Shown: positions 27,433 to 37,236, counted from the first letter of the stretch. The stretch: 64,000 nucleotides of DNA from Pseudohalocynthiibacter aestuariivivens (GCF_018457175.1 NZ_JAGFNU010000001.1:372001-436000); one strand, 5' to 3'. The notes: generated by a model not told the origin, from the letters alone. Numbers and translations are program-made.

Positions 27433-28245
27433 ATGTCAAAATTAAATGAAACAGAAAAGCAGTCTCTGAAGGAGACTGCTTTTGCTATGGCTGATGTCGC
27501 ACGGGCTGTTACGCTCCGCTATTTTCGACAAGCTAACCTTCAAACCGATAATAAATATGTTGAAGGGTTTGATCCCGTCACAATTGCTGACCGTGAAGCA
27601 GAACAGGCGATGCGCGCGATTCTGCAAGAAAGACGCCCAGACGATGGAATTCGTGGTGAAGAATTTGGAGACGAGCCCGGTTCCAGCGGATTGACTTGGG
27701 TGCTTGACCCGATTGATGGTACGCGAGGTTTTATCAGCGGCACTCCGACCTGGGGGGTCCTGATTTCCATTCGGGATCAGAGCGGCCCAATTTTTGGCGT
27801 AATAGACCAGCCCTATACGGGCGAACGTTTTATCGGTGGGATGGGCGAAGCCTATATGGCCGGACCCCATGAAACAAAACCGCTGGGTGTGCGTGGTGCC
27901 CGCCCCCTGCATCAATCTGTTCTTTTTACGACATTTCCTGAAGTAGGGTCTGCCGAGGAAGGCGCTGCGTTTCACGATGTTGCCAAACAAGTGCAACTGA
28001 CGCGATACGGGATGGATTGTTATGCTTATGCGCTACTCGCCCACGGGCAGATTGATTTGGTGATTGAAGCCGGGCTTCAGGATTTTGATATTCAGGCACC
28101 GATAGCGGTGATCGAAGCTGCGGGCGGAATTGTGACAGACTGGCAAGGACGTCCTGCACATGACGGCGGGCGCGCGCTGGCAGCGACGAACCCGGAAACA
28201 CACGCAGCAGCGCTTGCGATCCTTTCAAAAACGCCAGAGCAATAG
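27433..28245 (+). CDS. hisN: Inositol-monophosphatase-family phosphatase, histidinol-phosphatase-like
   Basis: A 270-residue Mg-dependent phosphatase. The metal-binding motifs are seen in RGEEFG, DPIDGTRGFISG and the late IQAPIAVIEAAGGIVTDW. The DPIDGTRGFISG form, with Arg-Gly-Phe, is typical of HisN (histidinol-phosphatase) rather than SuhB-type inositol phosphatases. No other histidine gene is nearby, so the name is moderate in confidence. Confidence 0.75.
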   Translation: MSKLNETEKQSLKETAFAMADVARAVTLRYFRQANLQTDNKYVEGFDPVTIADREAEQAMRAILQERRPDDGIRGEEFGDEPGSSGLTWVLDPIDGTRGFISGTPTWGVLISIRDQSGPIFGVIDQPYTGERFIGGMGEAYMAGPHETKPLGVRGARPLHQSVLFTTFPEVGSAEEGAAFHDVAKQVQLTRYGMDCYAYALLAHGQIDLVIEAGLQDFDIQAPIAVIEAAGGIVTDWQGRPAHDGGRALAATNPETHAAALAILSKTPEQ

Positions 28246-28352
28246 CCGCACCAACCTATCAATATCGCGCCAGCAAGATATTGGCGCGGAAGTGCTTATG
28301 GGTTAGTCTGTAAAAGTCTGCCGAGTCCTTTTCCCCTTTCTGTCGGCGGGAA

Positions 28353-28386
28353 CACACATGTGCCGAAGGGGGCAGAAACATGTGTG
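28353..28386 (+). promoter_or_regulatory. Hairpin leader before the 8-oxoguanine deaminase gene
   Basis: CACACATGT at 28353-28361 pairs exactly with ACATGTGTG at 28378-28386 around a 16-base loop rich in G. The 3' arm ends against the GGAG ribosome binding site of the deaminase gene, so folding could hide it. The stretch 28246-28352 also holds an inverted repeat CGCGCCA...TGGCGCG near 28265-28290. This could be a ligand-sensing leader, but I could not match it to a known riboswitch. Confidence 0.4.
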
Positions 28387-28395
28387 GAGCGGAAA

Positions 28396-29730
28396 ATGTC
28401 CGAAGTTGTTATTAAGAATGCCGATTACGTGGTCACCATGGATGATACGCGCGCGACCATTGCGAATTGCGATATCCTGATGCGCGATGGCGTGATTGCC
28501 GAAGTAGGGAAAAACCTCAGTTCAACCGGTGAAATCGTCAATGCTATTGGGTGTGTTGTGACGCCGGGCTTGGTGAATACGCATCACCACCTTTATCAAA
28601 CACTGACACGCGCGGTGCCAGGTGCGCAGGACGCGCTTTTGTTTGGCTGGTTGCAGCGTTTGTATCCAATCTGGTCGCGTTTCGGACCCGAAGAAATGCG
28701 TGTGTCTGCTCAGGCTGGCTTGGCCGAGCTTGCGTTGTCTGGGTGCACCATGAGCGCAGATCATCTGTATCTTTATCCAAACGGTGCGCGGCTTGAAGAT
28801 ACGATAGAAGCCGCAGCTGAGGTTGGCCTCAGGTTCCACCCGACGCGTGGCGCAATGTCGATTGGGGAAAGCGATGGCGGATTGCCCCCTGATAATTTGG
28901 TCGAACGCGAACAAGACATTCTGAACGATTGCATCCGTATGGTTGATGGTTTTCACGATGCGACCGAAGGTTCGATGGTCAGGGTCGGTATCGCGCCATG
29001 CTCCCCATTTTCGGTCAGCCGCGAACTGATGCGTGACGCTGCTATTTTGGCCCGGGACAAGGGAGTGATGTTGCACACTCATCTGGCGGAAAATGATGAA
29101 GATATTGCTTACAGTCTTGAAAAGTTCGGCTGTCGTCCGGGCCAGTATGCCGAGGATCTTGACTGGACTGGCGCGGATGTCTGGCATGCCCACTGCGTAA
29201 AGCTTAATTGTCAGGAAATTGATCTGTTTGCGCGCTCCTCAACCGGTGTTGCACATTGTCCCTGTTCGAACTGTCGACTTGGCTCGGGCATCGCACCAGT
29301 TCGCGCGATGCGTGATGCTGGCGTCAATGTTGGGCTTGGGGTTGATGGCTCAGCTTCGAATGACACTGGCAACCTGATGAGCGAGGCACGGCAAGCCATG
29401 CTCTTGCAACGCGTTTTCCGGGGAGCGGACGCGATGAGTGCACAAGAAGCACTGGAGATTGCGACACGTGGCGGGGCCGAGGTGCTGGGGCGTAAAGATT
29501 GCGGCCAGATCGTGCCCGGGAAACGTGCCGATCTTGCCGTCTGGGATGTTTCGGGTGTCGAGAGTGCAGGTAGTTGGGACCCTGCGGCCTTGCTACTGGC
29601 CGGACCAAATAAGGTGCGTGATCTGTTTGTCGAGGGGCGGCAAGTTGTTCGAGACGCGCAAATGGTGACAATCGATTTGCCAAAGGTGGTAGAGCGGCAG
29701 AACGCGTTAGCACGTCGTCTCATCGAATGA
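28396..29730 (+). CDS. 8-oxoguanine deaminase (amidohydrolase)
   Basis: A 444-residue amidohydrolase of the TRZ/ATZ group. It closely follows the pattern of the Pseudomonas 8-oxoguanine deaminase: TPGLVNTHHHLYQTLTRAVP, SGCTMSADHLYLYPNG, MLHTHLAEND, the WHAHCVKLN segment and GLGVDGSASND. These supply the metal-binding histidines and the catalytic aspartate. The enzyme turns 8-oxoguanine into urate. GGAG before the ATG at 28396 supports this start over one 12 codons earlier. It is two genes from guanine deaminase, which suggests a purine salvage group. Confidence 0.88.
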   Translation: MSEVVIKNADYVVTMDDTRATIANCDILMRDGVIAEVGKNLSSTGEIVNAIGCVVTPGLVNTHHHLYQTLTRAVPGAQDALLFGWLQRLYPIWSRFGPEEMRVSAQAGLAELALSGCTMSADHLYLYPNGARLEDTIEAAAEVGLRFHPTRGAMSIGESDGGLPPDNLVEREQDILNDCIRMVDGFHDATEGSMVRVGIAPCSPFSVSRELMRDAAILARDKGVMLHTHLAENDEDIAYSLEKFGCRPGQYAEDLDWTGADVWHAHCVKLNCQEIDLFARSSTGVAHCPCSNCRLGSGIAPVRAMRDAGVNVGLGVDGSASNDTGNLMSEARQAMLLQRVFRGADAMSAQEALEIATRGGAEVLGRKDCGQIVPGKRADLAVWDVSGVESAGSWDPAALLLAGPNKVRDLFVEGRQVVRDAQMVTIDLPKVVERQNALARRLIE

Positions 29731-29789
29731 GAACTGGCATATCGCGGTTCTGGTGTTAGGTTTGAAGCCCACTTTCAGAGGTTTGCAGA

Positions 29790-30263
29790 ATGAGAAAATT
29801 GATTCTGGCGCTGATAAGTCTTGTCCTGATCTCAGCCTGTGGTTTGGGTAAGGATGATAGCACAGCAACTGCGCCCCGAAACGCGGACGAAGCCGCGCAA
29901 CAGATGGTTTCGTTGCTGAACAGCACGCGCCGCACACGCGGGATTGGCATGTTGTCACTTTCCAGCGCTCTCAATACAGCGGCGCAGATCCATGCGAACG
30001 ATATGTCTTCACGCAGTTATTTTTCACATATATCGCCCGAAGGTGCGACTTCGCAAAGCCGCGTCGCTATGCAAGATTACAATGCCTGTGTTGTTGCAGA
30101 AAACATATCAAAGGGCCACGTTACAGCAGCAGCGACTTTGCAGGACTGGATGAATTCCCCCGGTCACCGAGATAACAATTTACGCGCGGAAGTCTCGGAA
30201 ATTGGTGTTGGTTATGCAGCCGGGGATTACTGGGTTCTTTTGTTTGCGGAACCGGGGTGCTGA
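29790..30263 (+). CDS. CAP-domain (SCP/PR1) lipoprotein
   Basis: A 157-residue protein with a signal peptide and lipobox (LISACG, Cys17) and a small CAP domain (MVSLLNSTRRTRGI, ANDMSSRSYFSHISPEG, WMNSPGHRDNNLRA, EIGVGYA). The CAP residues that line the conserved cleft are present. The function of bacterial CAP proteins is usually unclear. Its stop is directly beside the end of the convergent guanine deaminase gene. Confidence 0.85.
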   Translation: MRKLILALISLVLISACGLGKDDSTATAPRNADEAAQQMVSLLNSTRRTRGIGMLSLSSALNTAAQIHANDMSSRSYFSHISPEGATSQSRVAMQDYNACVVAENISKGHVTAAATLQDWMNSPGHRDNNLRAEVSEIGVGYAAGDYWVLLFAEPGC

Positions 30264-31565
30264 TTAAGTTTGGGCTTGGTAGCGCTGTCCGCCGATCCAT
30301 GTGTCTATAATGGCACGGTCGTCGCCCATCATAATTGTCGGAAAAAGCGCTTCCCACAGATTTTCGGCACGGGCAGTTCGCTGTGCAATCGCTGGTGTTG
30401 AGCTGAGGTCCAGCACTACAATGTCGGCCTCCATTCCGGGCGCGAGATTGCCAATCTTATCATCAGCGCGCAGCGCGCGGGCCGAACCGACAGTTGCCAA
30501 CCAGTAAATCTGTGCCGCGTGAAGCGGTGTGCCGCGTAGCTGGCCAACTTCATAAGCCGCAGCCATCGTGCGCAGCATTGAAAAGCTCGATCCTCCCCCT
30601 GTATCGGTGGCCAGACCTATGCGCTGACCCTCTGCCATCAGACCAGCCATATCAAACAGTCCAGAGCCGATGAATGTGTTGGAGGTTGGGCAATGGATCA
30701 GGCTTGCGTCAGCTTCTTTCAAGCGCGTGCGTTCGCGTTCTGTCAGGTAAATGGAATGGCCATACAAACCCCCGGGGCCAATCAGCCCAAATTGCTCATA
30801 TGTGTCCAGATAATCGCGCGCATCCGGGAAAAGGTCAGCAACCCAAGCAACCTCGTCCGTTTGTTCAGACAAATGGGTCTGCATGAGGCAACCTGGATGC
30901 TCCGCCCAAAGTGAACCCATCGCGTCCAGTTGTTCGGGTGTTGAGGTTGGGGAAAATCGCGGTGTGATGGCGTAGGATAAACGTTCCTGACCATGCCATT
31001 TTTCTAACAATTGCTTGCTATCGTCATAACCCGATTTCGCCGTGTCCAGCAGCCCGTCGGGCGCATTTCGGTCCATGCAGGTTTTCCCGGCAAATACACG
31101 TTGCCCACGCGCAAGCGCTGCCTCAAAAAAGGCGTCAACGCTTTCTGGATGTATGGTGCAGAAACTGGCGACAGTTGTTGTGCCATGCGCGAGTGTCAAA
31201 TCCAGATAGCGCCCCGCGACTTCGTCAGCGAAACCTTTATCTCCAAAACGCATTTCTTCGGGAAAAGTGTAGGCGTTCAGCCAGTCGATCAGCCGTTTCC
31301 CCCAACTCGTAATTATCGCGGTTTGGGGATAGTGCACATGCGCATCGACAAATCCTGCTGTGATAAGCGCATCGCCATAATCATGTACTTTTGCATGGGG
31401 ATAAGCTGCGCGCAGTGTGTCACCCTCACTTACCCCAAAGATCACTCCATCTTTGACCAGCACACCGCCGTTTTGTCGAACCTCTGCTGAGTCAACAATT
31501 GGCGAGTGAAATGGATCACTGGTGTAAGATAAAGTCTGACCAAGTAAAAGATGAGTGGTTGTCAT
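30264..31565 (-). CDS. guaD: Guanine deaminase
   Basis: A 433-residue amidohydrolase that turns guanine into xanthine. Family motifs: GFVDAHVHYPQTAI near the N-terminus, CMDRNAPDGLLD, LMQTHLSEQTDEVAWV, GLYGHSIYLTE and ATDTGGGSSFSML. These supply zinc ligands and the catalytic residues. GGAG nine bases before the ATG supports the start. It converges on the CAP gene and is divergent from mgtE. Confidence 0.93.
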   Translation of the reverse strand: MTTTHLLLGQTLSYTSDPFHSPIVDSAEVRQNGGVLVKDGVIFGVSEGDTLRAAYPHAKVHDYGDALITAGFVDAHVHYPQTAIITSWGKRLIDWLNAYTFPEEMRFGDKGFADEVAGRYLDLTLAHGTTTVASFCTIHPESVDAFFEAALARGQRVFAGKTCMDRNAPDGLLDTAKSGYDDSKQLLEKWHGQERLSYAITPRFSPTSTPEQLDAMGSLWAEHPGCLMQTHLSEQTDEVAWVADLFPDARDYLDTYEQFGLIGPGGLYGHSIYLTERERTRLKEADASLIHCPTSNTFIGSGLFDMAGLMAEGQRIGLATDTGGGSSFSMLRTMAAAYEVGQLRGTPLHAAQIYWLATVGSARALRADDKIGNLAPGMEADIVVLDLSSTPAIAQRTARAENLWEALFPTIMMGDDRAIIDTWIGGQRYQAQT

Positions 31566-31687
31566 AAATGTCGCGCTCCTTGCTGCCTAAAGATACGGGG
31601 GGTTTTGGCACAGGTAAATCGCCCTATTTGCACTGTTTATTTGAAAGTCTTTTGTCTAATGTAGCGCAAAAGCTTGGGGGCAAAGGC

Positions 31688-33070
31688 ATGAGCGAAGACA
31701 TCCTTGAAAATGATGATCGCGAAGACGAAGACTTTGCACTTGATGATGAACTTGTGGATCAGGTCCTCAGGGCATTGGAAGCTCAGGATTTTGTCCATCT
31801 TGAAGCCCTGCTTGAACCTCTTCATGCGGCGGATATCGCTGACATGTTGGAACAAATCGACTACAAAGACAGACGCGCGCTTGTTGTCTTTTGGAGAGGC
31901 GGGATAGATGGCGACATCCTGTCTGAACTTGACGAAGGACTACGAGAAGAAGTTATCGGTTTTCTTGAACCGGAAGAATTGGCCGGTGCCGTTCGCGGTC
32001 TGGAAACAGACGATGTCGTCGATCTACTTGAAGATCTCGAAGGCCCTCAGAAAGAAGCTATTCTCGTTGCTTTGGAAGACGCTGACAGGGTGGCAGTGCA
32101 ACAAGCGCTGTCTTATCCGGAAGAATCTGCTGGTCGCCTCATGCAGCGCGAAGTTGTCATCGCGCCGGAGCATTGGAATGTTGGTCAGGCCATCGATCAT
32201 CTTCGCGCACAAAATGATCTGCCCGAAGAGTTTTATCATGTCATTCTGGTTGATCCAAGGTTTAAGCCAACAGGCTATGTCACGCTTGGAAAACTACTTG
32301 GCGCGCCGCGTGCGGTCAAATTGCGCGATTTGACTGAAGAAAGTTTCATGACAGTCAGGGTGACACAGCCCGAAGAAGATGTCGCCTATGCCTTTAATCA
32401 GTATCACCTGATATCAGCCCCAGTCGTTGATGAAAATGACCGACTGGTGGGTGTTATTACAATTGATGACGCTATGGTAGTTTTGGATGAGGGTCATGAA
32501 GAAGATATTCTTCGTCTGGCGGGTGTTGGCGAAACAAGTCTGTCTGACAAGGTTTTTGAAACAACCAAGGCGCGGTTTCCATGGCTTTTTGTTAACCTGA
32601 TTACTGCGATTTTAGCCTCATTGGTGATTGCACAGTTTGAAGCTTTGATAGCGCAGCTTGTTGCGCTTGCCGTACTGATGCCAATTGTGGCGTCGATGGG
32701 GGGCAATGCAGGAACACAGGCGTTGACGGTCGCCGTGCGGGCCTTGGCAACCAAAGACCTTACAAGCTCTAACTTCTGGCGTGTTATTCGACGCGAAGCA
32801 TTGGTTGGTCTCGCCAATGGCCTGGTTTTTGCCGTGGTAATGGGGCTGGTCGGTTACTTCTGGTTCGGAAACGCGTTGCTTGGCGTCGTTATCGCATCAG
32901 CTATGGTGATCAATCTGGTAGTAGCTGGGCTGGCGGGGATTTTCGTGCCCGTGTCACTTGATAAAATGGGTGTGGATCCGGCGCTTGCATCTGGTGCTTT
33001 CGTTACAACGGTGACGGATGTGGTCGGGTTTTTTGCCTTTTTGGGGTTGGCGGCATGGGTACTGATTTAG
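31688..33070 (+). CDS. mgtE: Magnesium transporter MgtE
   Basis: A 460-residue Mg2+ channel. The N domain (DADIADMLEQI-type repeats) is followed by two CBS domains (SFMTVRVTQPEEDVAYAF ... LVGVITIDDAMVVL) and five transmembrane helices with the pore motif PIVASMGGNAGTQALTVAVRALA split across the fourth and fifth helix region. Length is normal for the family. I chose the ATG at 31688 because the 40 codons before it do not fit MgtE and a G-rich ribosome binding site lies just upstream. No M-box leader is visible. Confidence 0.95.
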   Translation: MSEDILENDDREDEDFALDDELVDQVLRALEAQDFVHLEALLEPLHAADIADMLEQIDYKDRRALVVFWRGGIDGDILSELDEGLREEVIGFLEPEELAGAVRGLETDDVVDLLEDLEGPQKEAILVALEDADRVAVQQALSYPEESAGRLMQREVVIAPEHWNVGQAIDHLRAQNDLPEEFYHVILVDPRFKPTGYVTLGKLLGAPRAVKLRDLTEESFMTVRVTQPEEDVAYAFNQYHLISAPVVDENDRLVGVITIDDAMVVLDEGHEEDILRLAGVGETSLSDKVFETTKARFPWLFVNLITAILASLVIAQFEALIAQLVALAVLMPIVASMGGNAGTQALTVAVRALATKDLTSSNFWRVIRREALVGLANGLVFAVVMGLVGYFWFGNALLGVVIASAMVINLVVAGLAGIFVPVSLDKMGVDPALASGAFVTTVTDVVGFFAFLGLAAWVLI

Positions 33071-33618
33071 CGGTTCGTAAGGCTGAGGCTCGTAAAGCAG
33101 CCTTTGCACGCCGAAAAGCAGCGCATGCAGAAGGGCAGGGCGCAGTTGGTGCGGCACGGCTTCTGGAGTTGCTGGAACCCTACGGCGGTAAAACCATCTC
33201 TGGTTTTCTGCCGATCCGTACCGAGATTGATCCCCGTCCTGCGATGACAAAAATGGCAGAAAGCAGTTTCATAACTGTTCCGGTGATCGAGGGGGCAGGT
33301 CTCCCTTTGAAATTCAGTCAGTGGACGCCGGGCTGCGCGTTGATTGACGGGCCCTTCGGTGCGCAAATTCCGGCGGAAGCACGCTACCTCGAACCTGAAG
33401 TTTTGATTGTTCCACTGGTCGCATTCGACCGCACAGGAAACCGGCTTGGCTATGGTGGTGGTTTCTATGACCGAACGCTCGAACGGCTGCGTGCCATTCG
33501 GAAAACAATCGCAATCGGTTTTGCATTCTCAGCCCAAGAAGATAACGATTTGCCACTTGAAGAAACGGATCAACCTCTGGATTTCATTGTCACGGAAAAA
33601 GAAATCGTTAGGTTCTGA
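33055..33618 (+). CDS. 5-formyltetrahydrofolate cyclo-ligase
   Basis: A 187-residue enzyme that converts 5-formyl-THF to 5,10-methenyl-THF. The motifs FLPIRTEIDPRP and the ATP-binding region VAFDRTGNRLGYGGGFYDRTL are present. Its start overlaps the end of mgtE by 16 bases. It serves the folate one-carbon pool that also receives the glycine cleavage product encoded upstream. Confidence 0.92.
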   Translation: MGTDLAVRKAEARKAAFARRKAAHAEGQGAVGAARLLELLEPYGGKTISGFLPIRTEIDPRPAMTKMAESSFITVPVIEGAGLPLKFSQWTPGCALIDGPFGAQIPAEARYLEPEVLIVPLVAFDRTGNRLGYGGGFYDRTLERLRAIRKTIAIGFAFSAQEDNDLPLEETDQPLDFIVTEKEIVRF

Positions 33619-33634
33619 CCTTACCTTTTTCCCA

Positions 33635-33655
33635 AAATATCCCCGCCGGAGGCAT
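33635..33655. repeat. Half-copy of the CCCCGCCGGAGG repeat
   Basis: The left arm AAATATCCCCGCCGGAGGC is present, but the right arm is missing. It lies between the cyclo-ligase and the metallophosphoesterase genes, which run in the same direction. Confidence 0.7.
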
Positions 33656-33699
33656 GAAAGTTTATTGCACATCCTTGATATGCGGCCTAGGCAGATTGC

Positions 33700-34512
33700 A
33701 TGAGAATTCTGTTTTTAGGTGATGTCGTAGGCCGTTCAGGCCGCACTGCGATCAAGGAACGACTTGCAGGTCTGCGTGCAGACTGGCGGCTTGATTTTAT
33801 TGTTGTGAATGGTGAAAACGCAACATCGGGCGTTGGTTTGTCGGGCGCACATGCAAAAGTATTGTTCGATGCGGGGGCCGATGTTGTCACTTTAGGTGAT
33901 CACGCTTTTGATCAGCGGGATATGCTGACCTTTATCGAACGGGAACCACGCGTGCTGCGCCCATTGAATTTCGCAAAAGATGCGCCCGGTAAAGGCGCGC
34001 GATTGTATGATGCAGGTCGGGGCCGCAAGATTCTGGTGATGCAGGTCCTTGGGCAGGTCTTTATGAAACGCCCATTTGATGATCCGTTTTCAGCTGTTGA
34101 GACTGAACTGAAGAAACATCCGTTGGGCGGTATGGCGCAGGCGATTTTGGTCGACGTTCATTGTGAAGCAACAAGTGAAAAGATGGCTATGGGGCATTGG
34201 TGCGACGGCCGAGCCAGCATTGTTGTCGGAACGCACACCCATATTCCTACGGCCGATGCCCAGATATTGCCTGCTGGTACAGCCTTTCAGGCAGATGCCG
34301 GGATGTGCGGCGACTATAATTCCGTGATCGGTATGGATAAGGCAGAGCCAATGCGTCGGTTTGTGACGGGTATGGGCAAGGGCCGCTTCACGCCAGCAAC
34401 AAACGAGGCGACGCTTTCCGGCCTTTTCATTGAAACAGATGACCGGACGGGCAAGGCAAACCAGGTGAAAATGGTGCGTGTTGGCGGCCGCCTTGAAGAA
34501 AGCACCCCGTGA
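33700..34512 (+). CDS. YmdB-family (TIGR00282) metallophosphoesterase
   Basis: A 270-residue dinuclear metal phosphoesterase. Metal-binding motifs are FLGDVVGRSGR, NGENATSGVGL, LGDHAFDQ, VDVHCEATSEK and GTHTHIPTAD. Bacillus YmdB acts as a phosphodiesterase on cyclic nucleotides; the physiological substrate here is unknown. Its end overlaps the next transporter gene by four bases (GTGA). Confidence 0.9.
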   Translation: MRILFLGDVVGRSGRTAIKERLAGLRADWRLDFIVVNGENATSGVGLSGAHAKVLFDAGADVVTLGDHAFDQRDMLTFIEREPRVLRPLNFAKDAPGKGARLYDAGRGRKILVMQVLGQVFMKRPFDDPFSAVETELKKHPLGGMAQAILVDVHCEATSEKMAMGHWCDGRASIVVGTHTHIPTADAQILPAGTAFQADAGMCGDYNSVIGMDKAEPMRRFVTGMGKGRFTPATNEATLSGLFIETDDRTGKANQVKMVRVGGRLEESTP

Positions 34513-35435
34513 CAACCCGGATGGGGCCAATACTTGTGCTGTTGCTGATGGGGGTAGGGTGGGGTCTCACGCAGCCACTGTCAAAACTCGCGGTCAGCGG
34601 CGGCTACCGGGCGTTTGGGCTCATATTCTGGCAATTGGTCATTGCTGCTGTCGTGCTTGGTGCAGTCACAAAACTACGTGGTAAATCTTTGCCTTTTAAA
34701 GCAAGGCATCTGCAGCTTTATCTCGTGATCGCTTTGGTTGGTACACTCATGCCTAATACAGCGTCATACAAAGCGATCCAGCATTTGCCCTCAGGTGTGA
34801 TTTCAGTTTTGCTTTCGCTTGTTCCTATGTTTGCCTTTCCGGTTGCTCTTTTGTTTGGTGTCGACCGTTTCAGTTGGTTGCGTCTTTTAGGCCTTTGTTT
34901 TGGATTGCTTGGTGTCCTTTTGATCATTGGCCCAGAGGCAAGCTTGCCGGAGCGGGCGATGTTGATTTTCATTCCGCTCGCGCTGATAGCTCCGGTTTTT
35001 TACGGACTTGAAGGCAACATCGTCGCAAAATGGGGCACGGCGGGACTCGACCCAATTCAGGTGCTCTATGGGGCATCCCTGATGGGTGCATTTATCGCAT
35101 TTCCGCTCGCAATATTATCTGGCCAATGGATTGACCCGCGTCCGCCTTACGGTGTGCCCGACTATGCATTAGCCTTATCATCTGTAATTCATGCTATCGT
35201 CTACACGACCTATGTTTGGCTTGTGGGGCGTACTGGGCCGACATTTGCGGTCCAGGTTGCATATCTTGTCACTGGCTTTGGCGTGATCTGGGCGATGCTG
35301 GTTTTGGGGGAAAGCTACTCGGGCTACCTATGGCTCGCGATGGGAATGATGTTTGTCGGAATCTTTCTTGTGCAACCGCGTGATAACAACGAGCTTGTAT
35401 CAGAGACACCTACGGGCAAAGATGCCAGTCAGTAG
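34509..35435 (+). CDS. EamA/DMT-family transporter
   Basis: A 308-residue protein with about ten transmembrane helices in two EamA halves. It starts at a GTG overlapping the upstream stop, or four codons later at an ATG. DMT exporters move amino acids, sugars, nucleotide-sugars or drugs; the substrate is not readable here. It is transcribed with the phosphoesterase gene. Confidence 0.86.
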   Translation: MTTRMGPILVLLLMGVGWGLTQPLSKLAVSGGYRAFGLIFWQLVIAAVVLGAVTKLRGKSLPFKARHLQLYLVIALVGTLMPNTASYKAIQHLPSGVISVLLSLVPMFAFPVALLFGVDRFSWLRLLGLCFGLLGVLLIIGPEASLPERAMLIFIPLALIAPVFYGLEGNIVAKWGTAGLDPIQVLYGASLMGAFIAFPLAILSGQWIDPRPPYGVPDYALALSSVIHAIVYTTYVWLVGRTGPTFAVQVAYLVTGFGVIWAMLVLGESYSGYLWLAMGMMFVGIFLVQPRDNNELVSETPTGKDASQ

Positions 35436-35454
35436 CTGGAATTGACAGGACCTG

Positions 35455-37236
35455 ATGATTTCAAATTCCTTTTTCTCACCCACTGGTGAAGCCGTCGTCG
35501 CGCTGACCGTTGTTGCGGTGATGTTTATTCTTTTTATCCGCGAAAAATATCCGACCGAAGTCGTTGCAATTGCCGGGGCAGCAGTGATGCTGACGCTTGG
35601 TATTTTGCCTTATGACAAGGCCTTGACGGTTCTGTCAAATCCCGCGCCATGGACGATTGCGGCAATGTTCATCGTGATGGGTGCCTTGGTGCGGACGGGC
35701 GCACTTGACTGGTTTACACAGGTCGCGGAACGCAATGCAGAAGCACGACCCGTTTTGGCGATAGGCGCTTTGATGGGGTTTGTGATTTTTGCGTCTGCGA
35801 TTGTGTCTAATACGCCGGTTGTTGTAGTCATGATACCGGTCTTTGTACAACTATCACGAAAGCTGAAAGTATCAGCTTCCAAGCTTCTTATACCTCTCAG
35901 CTATGCTGCGATATTAGGTGGCACCCTGACGCTTATCGGTACCTCGACAAACCTGTTGGTTGACGGTGTTGCACGCGCGAATGGGTTAGAAGCGTTTTCG
36001 ATTTTCGAAGTCACACCACTTGGCTTGATCCTTGTGGCTTGGGGAATGATCTATTTGCGGTTTATCGGCCCGCGTTTGTTGCCTGATCGGGACTCGATGG
36101 CAAATCTGCTGTCTGACCGCACAAAGATGAAATTTTTTACAGAGGCCGCAATTCCGCCTGATAGCGATCTGATTGGACGTGAAGTGACCGGGGTGCAATT
36201 GTTCAAACGCGAAGGCGTTCGTCTGGTTGACGTTTTGCGCGGCGACGACTCCCTTCGGCGAAACCTGAAGGATGTAACGCTTCAGGTTGGGGACCGGGTG
36301 GTTTTGCGTACGGAAGTAACGGAACTGCTTTCACTGCAACGTAACAAAAGCCTGAAACGGGTGGATCAGCTTTCGGCGGTTGAAACGTCAACGGTTGAGG
36401 TTCTTATTTCACCCGGATGCAAGATGATTGGGCGTTCGCTTGGGGCATTGCGGTTGCGGCGGCGGTACGGGGTTTATCCTTTGGCGGTGCATCGGCGAAA
36501 CCAGAACATCGGACTGCAGTTGGATGATTTGATTGTAAGGGTCGGCGATACGCTTCTTCTTGAAGGGGCGCCTGAAGATATTCAGCGGCTCGCGTCTGAT
36601 ATGGAAATGGTCGATATCAGCAAACCTTCTGGACGCGCCTATCGAAGGACGCATGCGCCCCTTGCCGTAATAACCTTGTTGTCGATCGTTGTTTTGGCGG
36701 CCTTTGGGGTCGCGCCAATTTTCATGCTCTCCGTCCTCGCTGTCGCCCTGGTCCTGATTGCGCGGTGCATTGATGCAGAAGAAGCATTTTCTTTCGTTGA
36801 CGGGCGCTTACTTGCGTTGATTTTTTCGATGCTTGCCATCGGGGCCGCGCTGGAAGCTTCGGGGGCTGTAAAACTGATTGTAGACGCGGTCGCACCTATG
36901 CTTGGGAACATGCCTCCGTTCCTGATTATCTGGGCGATTTATCTGCTCACGTCTGTCCTGACAGAGCTTGTGTCGAACAACGCTGTTGCTGTGGTCGTTA
37001 CACCCATTGCTATCGGGTTGGCTGACGCATTGGGAGTAGATGCGCGCCCCTTAGTCGTGGCGGTGATGGTCGCTGCTTCAGCGAGCTTTGCAACGCCTAT
37101 TGGCTACCAGACAAACATGTTGGTCTATGGACCGGGCGGGTACAGATTTACCGATTTCATGCGCGTTGGCATTCCCCTTAATCTGAGTGTCGGGTTGCTT
37201 GCTTCGGCGATTATTCCATTTCTTTGGCCGCTGTAA
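35455..37236 (+). CDS. SLC13-type permease with two TrkA-C domains
   Basis: A 593-residue membrane protein with an N-terminal set of helices, two TrkA_C-type cytosolic domains at about residues 220-400 (SDLIGREVTGVQLF ... CKMIGRSLGALRLRRRYGVYP), then more helices with the SNNAVAVVVTPIAIGLADALG motif. This is the family of sulfate/dicarboxylate-like or citrate-like transporters. A second protein of exactly 593 residues with the same architecture lies at 38516. Substrate unknown. Confidence 0.86.
   Translation: MISNSFFSPTGEAVVALTVVAVMFILFIREKYPTEVVAIAGAAVMLTLGILPYDKALTVLSNPAPWTIAAMFIVMGALVRTGALDWFTQVAERNAEARPVLAIGALMGFVIFASAIVSNTPVVVVMIPVFVQLSRKLKVSASKLLIPLSYAAILGGTLTLIGTSTNLLVDGVARANGLEAFSIFEVTPLGLILVAWGMIYLRFIGPRLLPDRDSMANLLSDRTKMKFFTEAAIPPDSDLIGREVTGVQLFKREGVRLVDVLRGDDSLRRNLKDVTLQVGDRVVLRTEVTELLSLQRNKSLKRVDQLSAVETSTVEVLISPGCKMIGRSLGALRLRRRYGVYPLAVHRRNQNIGLQLDDLIVRVGDTLLLEGAPEDIQRLASDMEMVDISKPSGRAYRRTHAPLAVITLLSIVVLAAFGVAPIFMLSVLAVALVLIARCIDAEEAFSFVDGRLLALIFSMLAIGAALEASGAVKLIVDAVAPMLGNMPPFLIIWAIYLLTSVLTELVSNNAVAVVVTPIAIGLADALGVDARPLVVAVMVAASASFATPIGYQTNMLVYGPGGYRFTDFMRVGIPLNLSVGLLASAIIPFLWPL

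Noticed and set aside
31566-31687. M-box magnesium riboswitch before mgtE
   Set aside because: The gap is short and shows none of the M-box pairing blocks.
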